Below, piece after piece: positions 27,890 to 37,787 of a stretch of 64,000 nt of DNA (the first letter of the stretch is position 1; every line of letters begins with the position of its first letter). The notes beneath the pieces are model-generated. The model saw only the letters and a program-made list of their open reading frames with translations. It had not been told where the DNA came from and ran no database searches. Made by a program: the position numbers and the translations under genes. Location of the stretch: the NCBI GenBank assembly GCA_031363055.1, contig JANLTP010000248.1:1-64000 (forward strand), in the 5' to 3' direction. This stretch comes from JANLTP01 sp031363055 (GTDB lineage: Bacteria; Pseudomonadota; Gammaproteobacteria; Burkholderiales; Burkholderiaceae_E).

Positions 27890-29065
27890 ATGATTCGAGG
27901 TCGCTTATTGAGCGCATGCGCGGCAACCGTGCTCGGGGTCTTCGCGGCTGTGCAGGCGCTGGCGCAGGATATCGTCAAGATTGGCCAGGTCGAGGCCTTG
28001 ACCGGTCCCTTGGCCACCTATGGCTGGATGGGCAACCAGGGTGCCAAGATGGCGGTTGACGAGATCAACAAGGCCGGTGGCTTTGCGGTTGGCGGTAAAA
28101 CCTACAAGCTCGAGTTGATTTCGCACGACACTCGCGCCAACCCGCAAGAAGCGCTGATCCAGATGAAGCAGTTGCTCGAGCAGGACAAGGTCAAGTATGT
28201 ATTCGGGCCGTTCCTGACCAATGTGTTCAACGGCGTCGAGCCGTATATGACTCAAAACAACGGCAAGTTCCTGCTGATGGGCGGTGCCACCGCAATTCAT
28301 CCACAACTGGGAACGCCGAATCGCGACTACTTGATGCGTACCTGGAACTGGGACGCCGGGGAGTCAGGTTTCGGACAATTGATGGTCGACTACCTGAAGA
28401 AGCAGGGTGCTAAAAAAACTGCGATGCTGTTCCAGAACGACGCCTTCGGCAAGGTCGCCGTCGACATCTATACGCCGATCTTCAAGGCCGCCGGAATCGA
28501 GTTGCAAGTAGAGTTGTTCGAGCCGGGCACCAAGGACTTCTCGGCGCCGCTCGCCAAGCTGGCGGTCGGCAAACCGGATTTTCTGTTCCCCGGTTATGTC
28601 GATGCAGTGCTCTACGACATCGTTCGACAGGCAACCGAGACGGGTCTGTTCAAGAAGTTCTTCACGGTGCGTGGCTCGATGGGCCCGGCGCTGAAAAACA
28701 AGGACCTGATCGACGACTACATCGCTTATCTGCCGAAGTACTTTGAGGAAGCCGAGAAGACACAGCCGAAGGTCAAGGCCTTCGTCGCCGCGTACAAGGT
28801 CTTCTATAAGCGCGACTTCCCGTATGACCAGGCGCCGCTGTGCTCGTCGTCGTGTTACGACCATGTTTACATGCTGGTTGAGGCGATGAAGAAGGCCGGC
28901 AGCGTCGATGACGTCGGCAAGGTCAAGGCGGCGCTGATGTCCTTCACCTACAACGGCCTGTGGAACATCCGCTACGACAAGACCGGCGAAGCAGTGTTCG
29001 GATTCGACGTGCTGCACATGACGAAGGGCGGCAAGATCGCTGCCACGGCGGTAGAACCCAAGTAA
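27890..29065 (+). CDS. Liv-type ABC transporter periplasmic binding protein
   Basis: 391 residues from ATG at 27890, which has GGAGGAG 6 nt upstream; ATG at 27884 is too close to that site. Signal peptide ends at QALAQD. It has the LivK/HAAT layout: IVKIGQVEALTGPLATYG, GAKMAVDEINKAGGF and VFGPFLTNVFNG. It starts a complete five-gene importer. The ligand may be an amino acid or an aromatic or short carboxylic acid. A 15-nt duplication repeats the stop-codon region. Confidence 0.9.
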   Translation: MIRGRLLSACAATVLGVFAAVQALAQDIVKIGQVEALTGPLATYGWMGNQGAKMAVDEINKAGGFAVGGKTYKLELISHDTRANPQEALIQMKQLLEQDKVKYVFGPFLTNVFNGVEPYMTQNNGKFLLMGGATAIHPQLGTPNRDYLMRTWNWDAGESGFGQLMVDYLKKQGAKKTAMLFQNDAFGKVAVDIYTPIFKAAGIELQVELFEPGTKDFSAPLAKLAVGKPDFLFPGYVDAVLYDIVRQATETGLFKKFFTVRGSMGPALKNKDLIDDYIAYLPKYFEEAEKTQPKVKAFVAAYKVFYKRDFPYDQAPLCSSSCYDHVYMLVEAMKKAGSVDDVGKVKAALMSFTYNGLWNIRYDKTGEAVFGFDVLHMTKGGKIAATAVEPK

Positions 29066-29095
29066 TCGTTCCCAAGTAATCGTTCGCATAAAAGC

Positions 29096-29956
29096 ATGGC
29101 GCAACTGATCCTCGGGCAATTGCTCAATGGGGCCATTGTCGGCACCCTGTACGGCATCATCGCACTGGGCGTCACACTGACCTTTGGCATCACCGGCATC
29201 GTGAATTTTGCGCTGGGCGCGTTCATGATGCTGGGCTGCTACATGGCCTGGTACTTTACCGACGGGCTCGGCATGCACTATGCGCTGGGCGTCGTCTGCG
29301 CGGTGGCGGTGACCGCACTGGCCGGCTTGATCGCCGATCAAACCTTGTTCCGCTTTACCCGCAACAATCTCGTCAATGGGCTGCTGGTGTCGATCGGGCT
29401 GATCTCGGTCATGGAGGGCGCGGCGCTGCTACTGTGGACCTCGACTCCGAAAAACATGGAGTATGTGCTGCCCGGCGTGTTTCAGTTTTTCGGCCTGGTG
29501 GTCCCTAAAATGAAACTGGTCGTGTTTGTGCTGTTGCTGGGCGTAATTCTGGCCACCTATGCCGCGCTGACCCGCACCTGGATCGGTCGCGCCGCCTACG
29601 CGTACGCGCAGAATCCCGAGGCGGCCGAGTTGATGGGTGTGCGCACCAAGGTGCTGCAGTCCGGTGTCGTGGTTTATTCAACCGGTCTGGCCGGGCTGGG
29701 CGGCGCGCTCTTTGCGAGCCTGTATTCGATCGACCCGACTTTGGGTGCAGTCTACATTCTGAAGGCGGTCGAGGCGGCGATCCTGGCCGGCATCGGCAGC
29801 GTGATGGGTTCGCTATTCGGCGGCGTTCTGCTCGGGGTTACTGAAGGCGTCGGTTCGATTTATCTGCCGATTGCGTTTCGCGACGCCTATGGCCTGATTT
29901 TCCTGATTGCCATTTTGCTCTTCAAGCCGGCCGGACTGTTCGCGGGACGTAATTGA
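29096..29956 (+). CDS. Liv-type ABC transporter permease (LivH-like)
   Basis: 286 residues, eight or so membrane segments. GTLYGIIALGVTLTFGITGIVNFALG and EAAILAGIGSVMGSLFGGVLLG are typical LivH features, the latter near the cytoplasmic loop contacting the ATPases. Its stop lies 2 nt before the next start at 29959. Confidence 0.9.
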   Translation: MAQLILGQLLNGAIVGTLYGIIALGVTLTFGITGIVNFALGAFMMLGCYMAWYFTDGLGMHYALGVVCAVAVTALAGLIADQTLFRFTRNNLVNGLLVSIGLISVMEGAALLLWTSTPKNMEYVLPGVFQFFGLVVPKMKLVVFVLLLGVILATYAALTRTWIGRAAYAYAQNPEAAELMGVRTKVLQSGVVVYSTGLAGLGGALFASLYSIDPTLGAVYILKAVEAAILAGIGSVMGSLFGGVLLGVTEGVGSIYLPIAFRDAYGLIFLIAILLFKPAGLFAGRN

Positions 29957-29958
29957 GC

Positions 29959-30912
29959 ATGCCATTTCGGTTGTTGCTGGTCGCGCTCGCCTTTGCGCTG
30001 TTACCGCTCGTGGTCAAGAGCGATTTCATGCTGACCATTCTGGTGTTCTCGTTTCTGCTCGGGATGCTGGCGGTCAGCTTTAACGTGATCTTCGGCTACA
30101 CCGGCCAGTTGTCGATGTTCCATGCTGCCGCATTTGGAATTTCCGCCTATGCCACCCATTTGGCCATGGCCCACTGGGGCACCTCGTTCTGGAGCGGCAT
30201 GCTGCTGGCCGCGCTGCTGGTGCTGGTGCTGTCGATCATTGTTGGCACACTGTGTTTCCGCTTCCGGCTCAAGGAGTTCTACTTCGCTGTGGTCACGCTG
30301 GCGTTCTCGGAAATGGCCCGGCTGGTGGTGCTGAATTGGAACAGCGTCACCAACGGCACGCTGGGGATCATCCTGCAGGAGAAGCCGCGCATCTGGCTGC
30401 CGGGGCAGGGCATCGTCACGCTAGAGGGCACGCTGATGTGGTACTACGTGAGCCTAGCGGCACTGGTGCTGACGGTGCTCGTCTGCTGGCGGCTGGTCAA
30501 CTCCTGGATGGGACGCTGTTTTGCCGCGATTCGCCTGAACGACGAACTCGGTGACACGCTGGGTATCAACGTGTTTCGCTACAAACTTGCGGCCTTCGGC
30601 GTCGGTAATGTGATTGCGGCGTTTGCCGGCGGCCTGTATTCGTTCTACCTCGGTTCGATCGAGCCGGGTTTTCTGTCGATCGAGCAATCGTTGGCGATTG
30701 TCGCGATGGTACTGCTCGGCGGTCGTGGCGCGGTTGCCGCGCCGGTGATCGGAGCACTGGTGCTGACCGCGCTGCCGCATCTGATTCACCTCGGTGCAGA
30801 ATTGCGCTCGATTGTGTACGGCGGCATTTTGATCATGACGATTCTGCTGATGCCACAAGGCATTTACGGAACCGTCGCCGCGCTGTTTGGACGCCGCCAC
30901 CGTGTTGTTTGA
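29959..30912 (+). CDS. Liv-type ABC transporter permease (LivM-like)
   Basis: About 317 residues from ATG at 29959 (a TTG at 29953 would overlap livH). Membrane protein with GYTGQLSMFHAAAFGISAYAT and LGINVFRYKLAAFGVGNVIAAFAGGLY, characteristic of LivM. It overlaps the ATPase gene that follows. Confidence 0.9.
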   Translation: MPFRLLLVALAFALLPLVVKSDFMLTILVFSFLLGMLAVSFNVIFGYTGQLSMFHAAAFGISAYATHLAMAHWGTSFWSGMLLAALLVLVLSIIVGTLCFRFRLKEFYFAVVTLAFSEMARLVVLNWNSVTNGTLGIILQEKPRIWLPGQGIVTLEGTLMWYYVSLAALVLTVLVCWRLVNSWMGRCFAAIRLNDELGDTLGINVFRYKLAAFGVGNVIAAFAGGLYSFYLGSIEPGFLSIEQSLAIVAMVLLGGRGAVAAPVIGALVLTALPHLIHLGAELRSIVYGGILIMTILLMPQGIYGTVAALFGRRHRVV

Positions 30913-31678
30913 AATCGACCGGCTGACCAAACAGTTCGGCGGATTGACCGCAGTCGCCGATGTCTCGTTCTCGATCGATCACGGCGAGATCATCGGCGTG
31001 TTCGGCCCGAACGGGTCGGGCAAGACGACGCTGTTAAGTCTGATAGCCGGCATGCACACACCGACCTCGGGCAAGATCCGCTGGAAGGGCGCAGAGATCC
31101 AAGGCAGCAAACCGCACGACATCGCCGCCGCCGGCGTGGTGAAGACGTTCCAGAACCCGCAACTGTTCACCGAACTGAGTGTCATCGATCATCTGATGAT
31201 CGCCGGTCACCTGATGCTCAAGCGCCGGCTCAGTTGGCGCCGTGTGGCGACCTTGTTCAATCCGGATGCTGGCAATGCCGGTGCCGAACTAGCGCGCCGA
31301 GCCAAGGAAGTGTTGCGATTGTGCCGGCTCGAGGCCTCACGCGACCAGACCGCTGCGGAACTGTCGTACGGTGAAGAGAAGATGTTGGGCGTCGCGATGG
31401 CGCTGATGTGTGAACCCGAGATGCTGCTGCTCGACGAACCGGCGTCGGGACTAGGCCAGCCCGAAATCGAGAATCTTGAAGCGGTACTGCTCGACCTGCG
31501 ATCGCACGGTACGACGCTGTGCATCATCGATCACAAGGTAGGTTTCCTCGGCAAACTTGCTGACCGTGCCATCAGCCTGCATCACGGTGCCAAGATCGCC
31601 GAGGGCACTCCGGCGCAGGTACTGAACGATCCCAAAGTCATCGCAGCCTACCTGGGCAAACACCATGCTCGAGTTTGA
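30902..31678 (+). CDS. Liv-type ABC transporter ATPase (LivG-like)
   Basis: About 258 residues from GTG at 30902; TTG at 30887 is an alternative. Walker A GPNGSGKTT, signature LSYGEEKM, Walker B MLLLDEPASGLG, and the LivG-type insertion after the Q-loop are present. Overlaps livM upstream and livF downstream by a few nucleotides. Confidence 0.9.
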   Translation: MLFEIDRLTKQFGGLTAVADVSFSIDHGEIIGVFGPNGSGKTTLLSLIAGMHTPTSGKIRWKGAEIQGSKPHDIAAAGVVKTFQNPQLFTELSVIDHLMIAGHLMLKRRLSWRRVATLFNPDAGNAGAELARRAKEVLRLCRLEASRDQTAAELSYGEEKMLGVAMALMCEPEMLLLDEPASGLGQPEIENLEAVLLDLRSHGTTLCIIDHKVGFLGKLADRAISLHHGAKIAEGTPAQVLNDPKVIAAYLGKHHARV

Positions 31679-32369
31679 TCACATCAACGTACATTACGGC
31701 AAGAACCATGTCCTGAAGGATGTGTCGATCAAGGTCGCGCAGGGTGAGGTTGTGTCACTGATCGGATCGAACGCGGCGGGCAAGACCACCACCTTGCGCA
31801 CTGCGCTTGGCCTGAAGGCGGCGACCGGCGGCACGGTTCGATTCGGCGGTGAGGATATGACCCAACTGGCGACCCATGAGCGGGTTGGGCGTGGGCTGGT
31901 GCTGGTGCCGGAGGGCCGACAGGTGTTCGTCAAGTTCACCGTGACCGAGAACCTGTTGATGGGTGCCTACCACCGGCCCGATCGCAACGATATTGACGGT
32001 GACCTCGAGAACGCGTTCAGTCTATTTCCCCGGCTACGTGAGCGCCGTGGCCAGAAAGCCGGTTCGATGTCCGGTGGCGAACAGCAAATGCTGGCAATCG
32101 CCCGGGGTCTGATGGCCAAGCCGAAATGCCTGCTGCTCGACGAGCCGACGCTGGGCCTGGCGCCGATCATCGTTGACGAGATCGCAGCTACCGTAAGGCG
32201 ACTGGCCGGCAACGGCATGACGATTTTGCTGGCGGAACAGAACGCGGCGATCGCGCTCGATTGTGCGGCGCGCGCCTATGTCCTGGAGTCAGGCCGCATT
32301 TCTCTGACCGGTGTATCCGAAGAATTACGCGAGTCGGCCGCGATCAAGAGCCTGTATCTGGGGCATTAG
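31665..32369 (+). CDS. Liv-type ABC transporter ATPase (LivF-like)
   Basis: 234 residues. Walker A GSNAAGKTT, signature MSGGEQQM, Walker B CLLLDEPTLGLAP and ILLAEQNAAIAL with the switch histidine replaced by the family's usual glutamine. It ends the five-gene operon; the DctM of the next cluster is convergent and a short GTTATC/GATAAC palindrome spans the junction at 32396-32415. Confidence 0.9.
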   Translation: MLEFDHINVHYGKNHVLKDVSIKVAQGEVVSLIGSNAAGKTTTLRTALGLKAATGGTVRFGGEDMTQLATHERVGRGLVLVPEGRQVFVKFTVTENLLMGAYHRPDRNDIDGDLENAFSLFPRLRERRGQKAGSMSGGEQQMLAIARGLMAKPKCLLLDEPTLGLAPIIVDEIAATVRRLAGNGMTILLAEQNAAIALDCAARAYVLESGRISLTGVSEELRESAAIKSLYLGH

Positions 32370-32403
32370 TCGAGATCGGCCTTGGGGCGCGGCTCGTTAT
32401 CCG

Positions 32404-33717
32404 CTAGCCGATAACCCTCGGCAACCAAGTCGCCAGCGCAGGCACCAGAAACACCAGCACCAGCAATAGCAGGCTCATCACCACATACGGCACCACCGCC
32501 TGAAAAATATGCAGCATCGTCACCTGCGGCGGCGCCACGCCCTTCATGGTCATGAGCAACAGGCCGTGCGGCGGTAACAACAACCCGAGTTGCATACAGA
32601 TGAGGAACATAACCCCGAACCAGACCAGATCAACATTCAGCGTCTGTACCACCGGCATGAAGATCGGCAGAGTGATCAACATCATGCTGACCTGGTCAAG
32701 GAAGATGCCAAGAAAGATCAGCATCAACATCATGCCGGTGATCACCGCCCAGGGTGGCAGTCCGGTACCGGTGATCGCCTGGGCCAAGCCGTTCGATGCG
32801 CCCGAGAACGAGAGAATTTGCGCGAAGGTGGTGGCACCGACGATGATGAACAGGATCATCGCCGAGATGGCGACGGTACCCTTGAGCGAGCGCAGCAAGA
32901 TGCGCGGGGTCAACGCCCGATAGATGATCGCCAGCACGATGGTGGCAAGCGCACCCAGGGCCGCCGATTCGGTTGGAGTGCCCCAGCCGGCCGCCATGGC
33001 ACCGACGACTACGCCGAAGATCGACAGCAGCGGCAGCACGTAGACCAGCAAGGGTTTGAATCGCTCGAAGCCTCGATATTCGATGAGTTCGGAATTCGGC
33101 GCCAACTCAGGCTGCCATTTGACTCGAGCAATGATGTAGCCGACGAAGGCCACCGACAGGAGTAAACCCGGAACGACGCCGCCAAGCAGCAGCTTGGAGA
33201 TCGATATGCCCGACAACGAGCCCAGCAGCACGGTCAGTGCCGATGGCGGTATCAACATGTCGACCGCGCCGATCGCCATCACTGGGCCGGTCGCGAGGGT
33301 CGGGTGATAACCGCGCGCGAGCATCACTGGAACCATTAATGAACCCAGCATCGCGGTGGTGGCGATGGTCGAACCCGAGATCGCCGAAAACACGGTACCC
33401 GCGACCACCGCGACCACCGCCAGTCGTCCGGGCACCTGCCGGATCAATCGCTCGATACCGTCGATGACCTTGACCGCCAGGCCAGTGTGGAACAGTACTT
33501 CGCCCATCAACACGAACAGGGGAATTGGCGTCAGCGCAAAACTCATCACCGAGTTGACGCTGTTGCGGGTCAGTTGGACTAATCCCGGCTCACCGCCGAG
33601 CCACAGATAGGCGCCGATCAGATTGATGACCAGGAACGAGAACGCGACTGGCAGGCCGAGGAACAGCAAGACAGTTGATCCGCCGAGCATCAGCCAGGCC
33701 GCGGCGCCCCAACTCAT
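32404..33717 (-). CDS. TRAP transporter large permease (DctM), second system
   Basis: 437 residues from ATG at 33717, 10 nt after the small-permease stop. Twelve or so membrane segments, with AVVAVVAGTVFSAISGSTIATTAM and GTPTESAALGALAT as family marks. It belongs with the genes at 33728 and 34265, all on the minus strand. Sequence differs clearly from the DctM at 26396, so the two systems are not recent duplicates. Confidence 0.9.
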   Translation of the reverse strand: MSWGAAAWLMLGGSTVLLFLGLPVAFSFLVINLIGAYLWLGGEPGLVQLTRNSVNSVMSFALTPIPLFVLMGEVLFHTGLAVKVIDGIERLIRQVPGRLAVVAVVAGTVFSAISGSTIATTAMLGSLMVPVMLARGYHPTLATGPVMAIGAVDMLIPPSALTVLLGSLSGISISKLLLGGVVPGLLLSVAFVGYIIARVKWQPELAPNSELIEYRGFERFKPLLVYVLPLLSIFGVVVGAMAAGWGTPTESAALGALATIVLAIIYRALTPRILLRSLKGTVAISAMILFIIVGATTFAQILSFSGASNGLAQAITGTGLPPWAVITGMMLMLIFLGIFLDQVSMMLITLPIFMPVVQTLNVDLVWFGVMFLICMQLGLLLPPHGLLLMTMKGVAPPQVTMLHIFQAVVPYVVMSLLLLVLVFLVPALATWLPRVIG

Positions 33718-33727
33718 GTCGCCGCAC

Positions 33728-34255
33728 TCACGCCGCACTCACCGCATCGTCACGCGGCCCGACCTCGGCGTTGGCGAGCCGCCGTAACCGCAATACGAAT
33801 TCGATTGCCAGCAACCCGAAGCCGAGCGGCAGCGGCACCATGAACCACCACTCGGGCATGACCAGCGTCTTGATCGATAGTGCGTCGCTCTGGAAGCTGC
33901 GCAAGGCTGCGGTCGCGCCGTACCAGAGCATCCACAGGCAACACACGATGCCGGCCAGGTCGACGAACCACTCGCACACATATGCCCAGCGCTTGGGCAG
34001 GGCCCTCAATAGCACATCAACGCGGATGTGCCGGCCCTCGCGCAGCAGCCATGGTGCGGCCAGCAAGGTCATCGCGTAGAGGATCAGCTCGGAGATTTCG
34101 TTGCTCCAGGCCAATCCGCGCGGCAGGCCCGGCAGCGACAGATTGCGCGTGAACACGTCGCCACAGATGATCAGCATCATCGCCAGCAGCAACAGGCTGG
34201 CGATGATGGCCAGCGCGTCGACGATCCGGGCGAAGACGGTGTCGAGGTGATGCAC
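33728..34255 (-). CDS. TRAP transporter small permease (DctQ), second system
   Basis: 175 residues with four membrane helices; NEISELILYAMTLLAAPWLLREGRHIRVD is the conserved DctQ centre. It stands 9 nt after the receptor gene and 10 nt before the large permease. Confidence 0.85.
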   Translation of the reverse strand: MHHLDTVFARIVDALAIIASLLLLAMMLIICGDVFTRNLSLPGLPRGLAWSNEISELILYAMTLLAAPWLLREGRHIRVDVLLRALPKRWAYVCEWFVDLAGIVCCLWMLWYGATAALRSFQSDALSIKTLVMPEWWFMVPLPLGFGLLAIEFVLRLRRLANAEVGPRDDAVSAA

Positions 34256-34264
34256 ACCGCCGCC

Positions 34265-35236
34265 TTATTTCGAGGTCAGCGTCTTGAGCTTTTTGGCGAA
34301 CTCGGCGTTCGCTTTGTAGGCGCTGGCCCAACCCGCGTCATAGGCGGTGTCGACATACTTCTTGGTGCCGGCGGCGTCGAACTTGATGGTTTGAATGCCG
34401 GCCTTCTCCTGGCGCACAGTTTCCTCGCTGCCGTAGGTTTTCCAGACTGAAGCATTTTGTGCTTCGAGCGCGAGGACTTGTTTTTCGAGGAAGGCGCGCT
34501 GGTTCGGCTGCAGGCCCTTGAACTTGTCCAGGTTCATCAGAATCGACACCTCGGCGTCGTAGAAGCCGGGGTCGATACGGAACTTCGTCTTCTCATGCCA
34601 ATTCAGATCAAAGATGCCACCAATCGGCCAACCGTAGCCATCGACCACGCCACGCTCGAGGGCGGTGTACACCTCACCGGGCGGCATCGTGACCACGTTC
34701 GCGCCGAGTGCCTGGAAGAAGTCGCGATAGACGGGTGTGATGCGAATCTTCAGGCCGGCGAGATCGGGCTTGTCGACTTTCTTGGTCAGGTAGACGTGGA
34801 ACGGCTGGTTCTCGACGATGCGTCCCAGGTAGGCCATGTTCGCCTTCTTGTTCCACAATTCGTTGATGGCTGCGAACGCGCCGTTCTGACGTTGTTCGGC
34901 AATGGAGACCTGCGTAAGTTTGAGAAAGTCCGACTCGGGCATGACATTCGTGTAGAACGCGCCGGTCGACATCGCCAGATCCACCACCCCGGTTTTCACC
35001 GCGTTGCCTACCTCGAACGTCGGAATCGCTTTCGGACCGCCGATGAAATTGATCTGGATGACACCCTTACCCTCGGCGTTGACCCTCAGGATCCATTTTT
35101 CGAGGTGTTTGACGTAGTAGCTATTCTCGGCAAACGCGCTGACCATGCGCAGGGTCGTTTCCTGAGCGTAAACCTCGCCGGTCGCCGCAAGCGCAGCGGC
35201 AGTACAGACAACGCGAATTAACCTGATGACATTCAT
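34265..35236 (-). CDS. TRAP transporter periplasmic receptor (DctP), second system
   Basis: 323 residues from ATG at 35236 with AAAGGAG upstream; a longer open frame to 35377 is not coding. Signal peptide ends at EVYAQE. Receptor features include GVVDLAMSTGAFYTNVMPES, then LAGLKIRITPVYRDFFQALGA containing the ligand arginine, and VVDGYGWPIGG. First gene of a three-gene operon. The ligand is unknown. Confidence 0.9.
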   Translation of the reverse strand: MNVIRLIRVVCTAAALAATGEVYAQETTLRMVSAFAENSYYVKHLEKWILRVNAEGKGVIQINFIGGPKAIPTFEVGNAVKTGVVDLAMSTGAFYTNVMPESDFLKLTQVSIAEQRQNGAFAAINELWNKKANMAYLGRIVENQPFHVYLTKKVDKPDLAGLKIRITPVYRDFFQALGANVVTMPPGEVYTALERGVVDGYGWPIGGIFDLNWHEKTKFRIDPGFYDAEVSILMNLDKFKGLQPNQRAFLEKQVLALEAQNASVWKTYGSEETVRQEKAGIQTIKFDAAGTKKYVDTAYDAGWASAYKANAEFAKKLKTLTSK

Positions 35237-35379
35237 TCCGGCTCCTTTGAATATGGGTCTTTTTCGACTTTGGGTCTTAGAGTAGGTGCGCTTCGACAGC
35301 TTGTCAAACCGGCGATTTGATTTGTCGATTTGCTCGGACTGCATACTTCCGCAAGGCCAATGTGGAACCCTCGCCACTT

Positions 35380-35640
35380 ACAGCGACCCGGGCGCGGCGC
35401 CGGGCGACCAGACGGACAAGGGCGCGAATCTCGTTTGCCTTGTGCCAGTCCGCCTACCCGGCCGGCCAACAAGGCCTTCGTCGCCGCGTTCAAGAAGGAA
35501 TATGGAGAGAACCTGAGTCCGGTTTTATGGCCATGGGCGCCTGGGACGGTATGGAAGCCATATACGCAGCGATTCGTACGCAGGGCGGAAATATCGACGG
35601 TGAATGTAGAGCGTGTGAGCTCGCCAAATTTTTGATCGCG
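35380..35640 (+). pseudogene. Liv-type binding protein C-terminal relic
   Basis: Two reading frames joined by a frameshift together read like the C-terminal lobe of a LivK-type receptor: NKAFVAAFKKEYGENLSP in one, then AMGAWDGMEAIYAAIRTQGG with NIDG in the next. Upstream, SDPGAAPGDQTDKGANLV in a third frame may be the preceding part. It is divergent from the DctP operon and has no start region. A remnant of a lost ABC operon. Confidence 0.65.
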
Positions 35641-35693
35641 ATAGTATTCGGCACTCTGCCGGCCGATGGTGCCGCCAGCGACTGAAAGTTTTC

Positions 35694-37787
35694 ATGGTTT
35701 CCAGAATTTCGCAAGATTCCAGCAGCGCCCGGACTTCACTTGGGTCGTCCCTGTCTCCGATTACCTCGCTGTTTGTGGCAGCGCTCGCGGTTTTTACGCT
35801 CACACGTCTGGTTCTGGCTGTGTTCACTGGCCTCGAGAAGGTACCCGCTTCGCTATGGCCCGGTGTGTTCGCACGCGGACTGCTCGCTGACCTGGCGACG
35901 CTGGCGTTTCTGGCGATACCGTTGTTGCTCTACGAGGCGCTGCTGCCGAATCGTTTGCGCCGTTCGCGCTGGCATCGCCTGCTTCGTAACGCCTGGGTGG
36001 TGTTCGCCGTTTTCGCTTTGCTGTTCGGCGCAGCAGCCGAGTTCACGTTCTGGGTGGAGTTTTACAACCGCTTTAACTTCATCGCCGTCGATTATCTGAT
36101 CTACACGCACGAGGTCATCCAGAACATCTTCGAGTCTTATCCGATCGGCGTCATCCTCGCAGCATTGGTGTTGCTGGCCATGTTGTTCGGCTGGCCCATT
36201 GCGCGCGTTATCAGGACGCATGATCAGCGCAATCGAAGCGTGATGCATCGGCTGGTCATGTTCGCGCTGGCCGTTGCGCTGCCAGCCGCGAGTCTGCTGC
36301 TGTTTCGTGAGGACCTGATCCGAGGGTCCGCCAATGAGTTTGCCGACGAACTGGCTCAGAACGGTTTGTATACCTTTGGTCAGGCGCTGCAGAAAAACGA
36401 AATTGACTATGACCGGTTTTACGCGACGATTGAGCAGGAGCGGGCGACCGCGATCTTGAAGGATCTGGCGGTGCGGCGCGCCCCGATCAATGATCCGGGC
36501 CTGCCAGCCAATGGGCCGAAGGGATTGGTCGAAGCGCCGTCGCCGGCGGCTGTCATTACTCCGTTGCCTGCAACGGGAACTGCAACGGGAACTGCACCGG
36601 GAACTGCACCGGGAACTGCATCAGCGCAGGCCAAACCAGGCACCGAATCGCGACTGGTTTTGCAGCGCCAACCCAAGCACTTGGTTCTGGTATCGGTCGA
36701 GAGTCTGTCGGCCGAATTTCTGGGCAGTCACGGCTCCAAGCTCGGCCTCACGCCCAAGCTCGATGCGTTGATGACACAAGGGGTTCAGTTCGACGCCATG
36801 TTTGCGACCGGTACCCGGACGGTTCGCGGCCTCGAGGCGCTGTCGCTCGGCGTGCCACCGGTGCCCGGACAGTCGATCGTGCGCCGCGATGGTAACGACA
36901 ATCTGGCGATGCTGGGCAACTTGCTGTCATTGCAGGGTTTTCGGTCACTGTTTGTGTACGGCGGTTATGGTTACTTTGACAACATGTCGGCCTACTTTGG
37001 GGTTAACGGACATGAGGTGGTGGACCGGACGGCCATTGCCAAAGACAAGATCGTTTTCGAGAACGCCTGGGGCGTCGCTGACGAAGTGATCTTTGATCAC
37101 ACCTTGAGCGCCATTGACAAAACCGTGGCCAGTGGCGCGCGCGCCTTTGCGCACGTCATGACCACGTCGAACCATCGGCCCTACACCTATCCGGCCGATC
37201 GCATTGACATTGCATCGCCGGGTGGACGCAACGGCGCGGTCAAATACACCGACTGGGCGATCGGCAAATTTATTGAAGATGCCCGCCGCAAACCCTGGTT
37301 CGACGACACGCTATTTGTGATCATTGCCGATCACTGCTCGTCAGTGGCCGGTAAGGTCAAGCTGCCGGTCGGCGACTACCACATTGCCGCCATGATCTAC
37401 GGACCCCAATTTGTGAAGCCCGGACATTTTCGCGGTGTGGCCAGTCAGATTGACTTGCCGCCCACCTTGCTGGAGGCACTCGGCGTGAAGGGATCTGATC
37501 AGTTTTTTGGACGATCGCTGCTCGACTCGGCGGGCAACCCTGGCCCACCGGATCGCGCGTTCATCAGCAACTATCAACATCTGGGTCTGGTGCGCGATGG
37601 TGTGTTGACTATCCTTTCGCCAAAACGGGCCGTCGAGGCCTACCAGGTGGACATGAGCACCTTCAGCGCGCGCCCGATCGAACCCAATGCGTCCCATGTT
37701 CAGGAGGCTATTGCCTACTACCAGACCGCCTCGCGAGCGTTCAAACAGGGCGCGTTGAAGGCGGACCGAACTAGTTTGGCAAAATAA
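35694..37787 (+). CDS. LtaS-like sulfatase-fold membrane transferase
   Basis: 697 residues. The first 210 residues hold four to five membrane helices; a periplasmic alkaline-phosphatase/sulfatase domain follows. Active-site landmarks are VSVESLSAEF (metal-binding Glu), GTRTVRGLEAL (Thr nucleophile), TTSNHRPYTYP (His) and IIADHCSS (Asp-His). Such proteins transfer phosphoglycerol or phosphoethanolamine to envelope glycans or lipids. The linker carries a 12-bp repeat. Overlaps the LpxR-like gene by a TAATG. Confidence 0.85.
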   Translation: MVSRISQDSSSARTSLGSSLSPITSLFVAALAVFTLTRLVLAVFTGLEKVPASLWPGVFARGLLADLATLAFLAIPLLLYEALLPNRLRRSRWHRLLRNAWVVFAVFALLFGAAAEFTFWVEFYNRFNFIAVDYLIYTHEVIQNIFESYPIGVILAALVLLAMLFGWPIARVIRTHDQRNRSVMHRLVMFALAVALPAASLLLFREDLIRGSANEFADELAQNGLYTFGQALQKNEIDYDRFYATIEQERATAILKDLAVRRAPINDPGLPANGPKGLVEAPSPAAVITPLPATGTATGTAPGTAPGTASAQAKPGTESRLVLQRQPKHLVLVSVESLSAEFLGSHGSKLGLTPKLDALMTQGVQFDAMFATGTRTVRGLEALSLGVPPVPGQSIVRRDGNDNLAMLGNLLSLQGFRSLFVYGGYGYFDNMSAYFGVNGHEVVDRTAIAKDKIVFENAWGVADEVIFDHTLSAIDKTVASGARAFAHVMTTSNHRPYTYPADRIDIASPGGRNGAVKYTDWAIGKFIEDARRKPWFDDTLFVIIADHCSSVAGKVKLPVGDYHIAAMIYGPQFVKPGHFRGVASQIDLPPTLLEALGVKGSDQFFGRSLLDSAGNPGPPDRAFISNYQHLGLVRDGVLTILSPKRAVEAYQVDMSTFSARPIEPNASHVQEAIAYYQTASRAFKQGALKADRTSLAK
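36569..36620 (+). repeat. 12-bp coding repeat in the LtaS-like linker
   Basis: Four near-identical 12-bp units (core CGGGAACTGCA) encode a GTATGTAPGTAPGTA stretch between the membrane and catalytic domains. Length changes here should be tolerated. Confidence 0.85.

Noticed and set aside
32396..32415. GTTATC/GATAAC palindrome as a terminator
   Set aside because: Overlaps the stop of the DctM gene, has short arms and no T tract; mentioned only with the livF-like gene.
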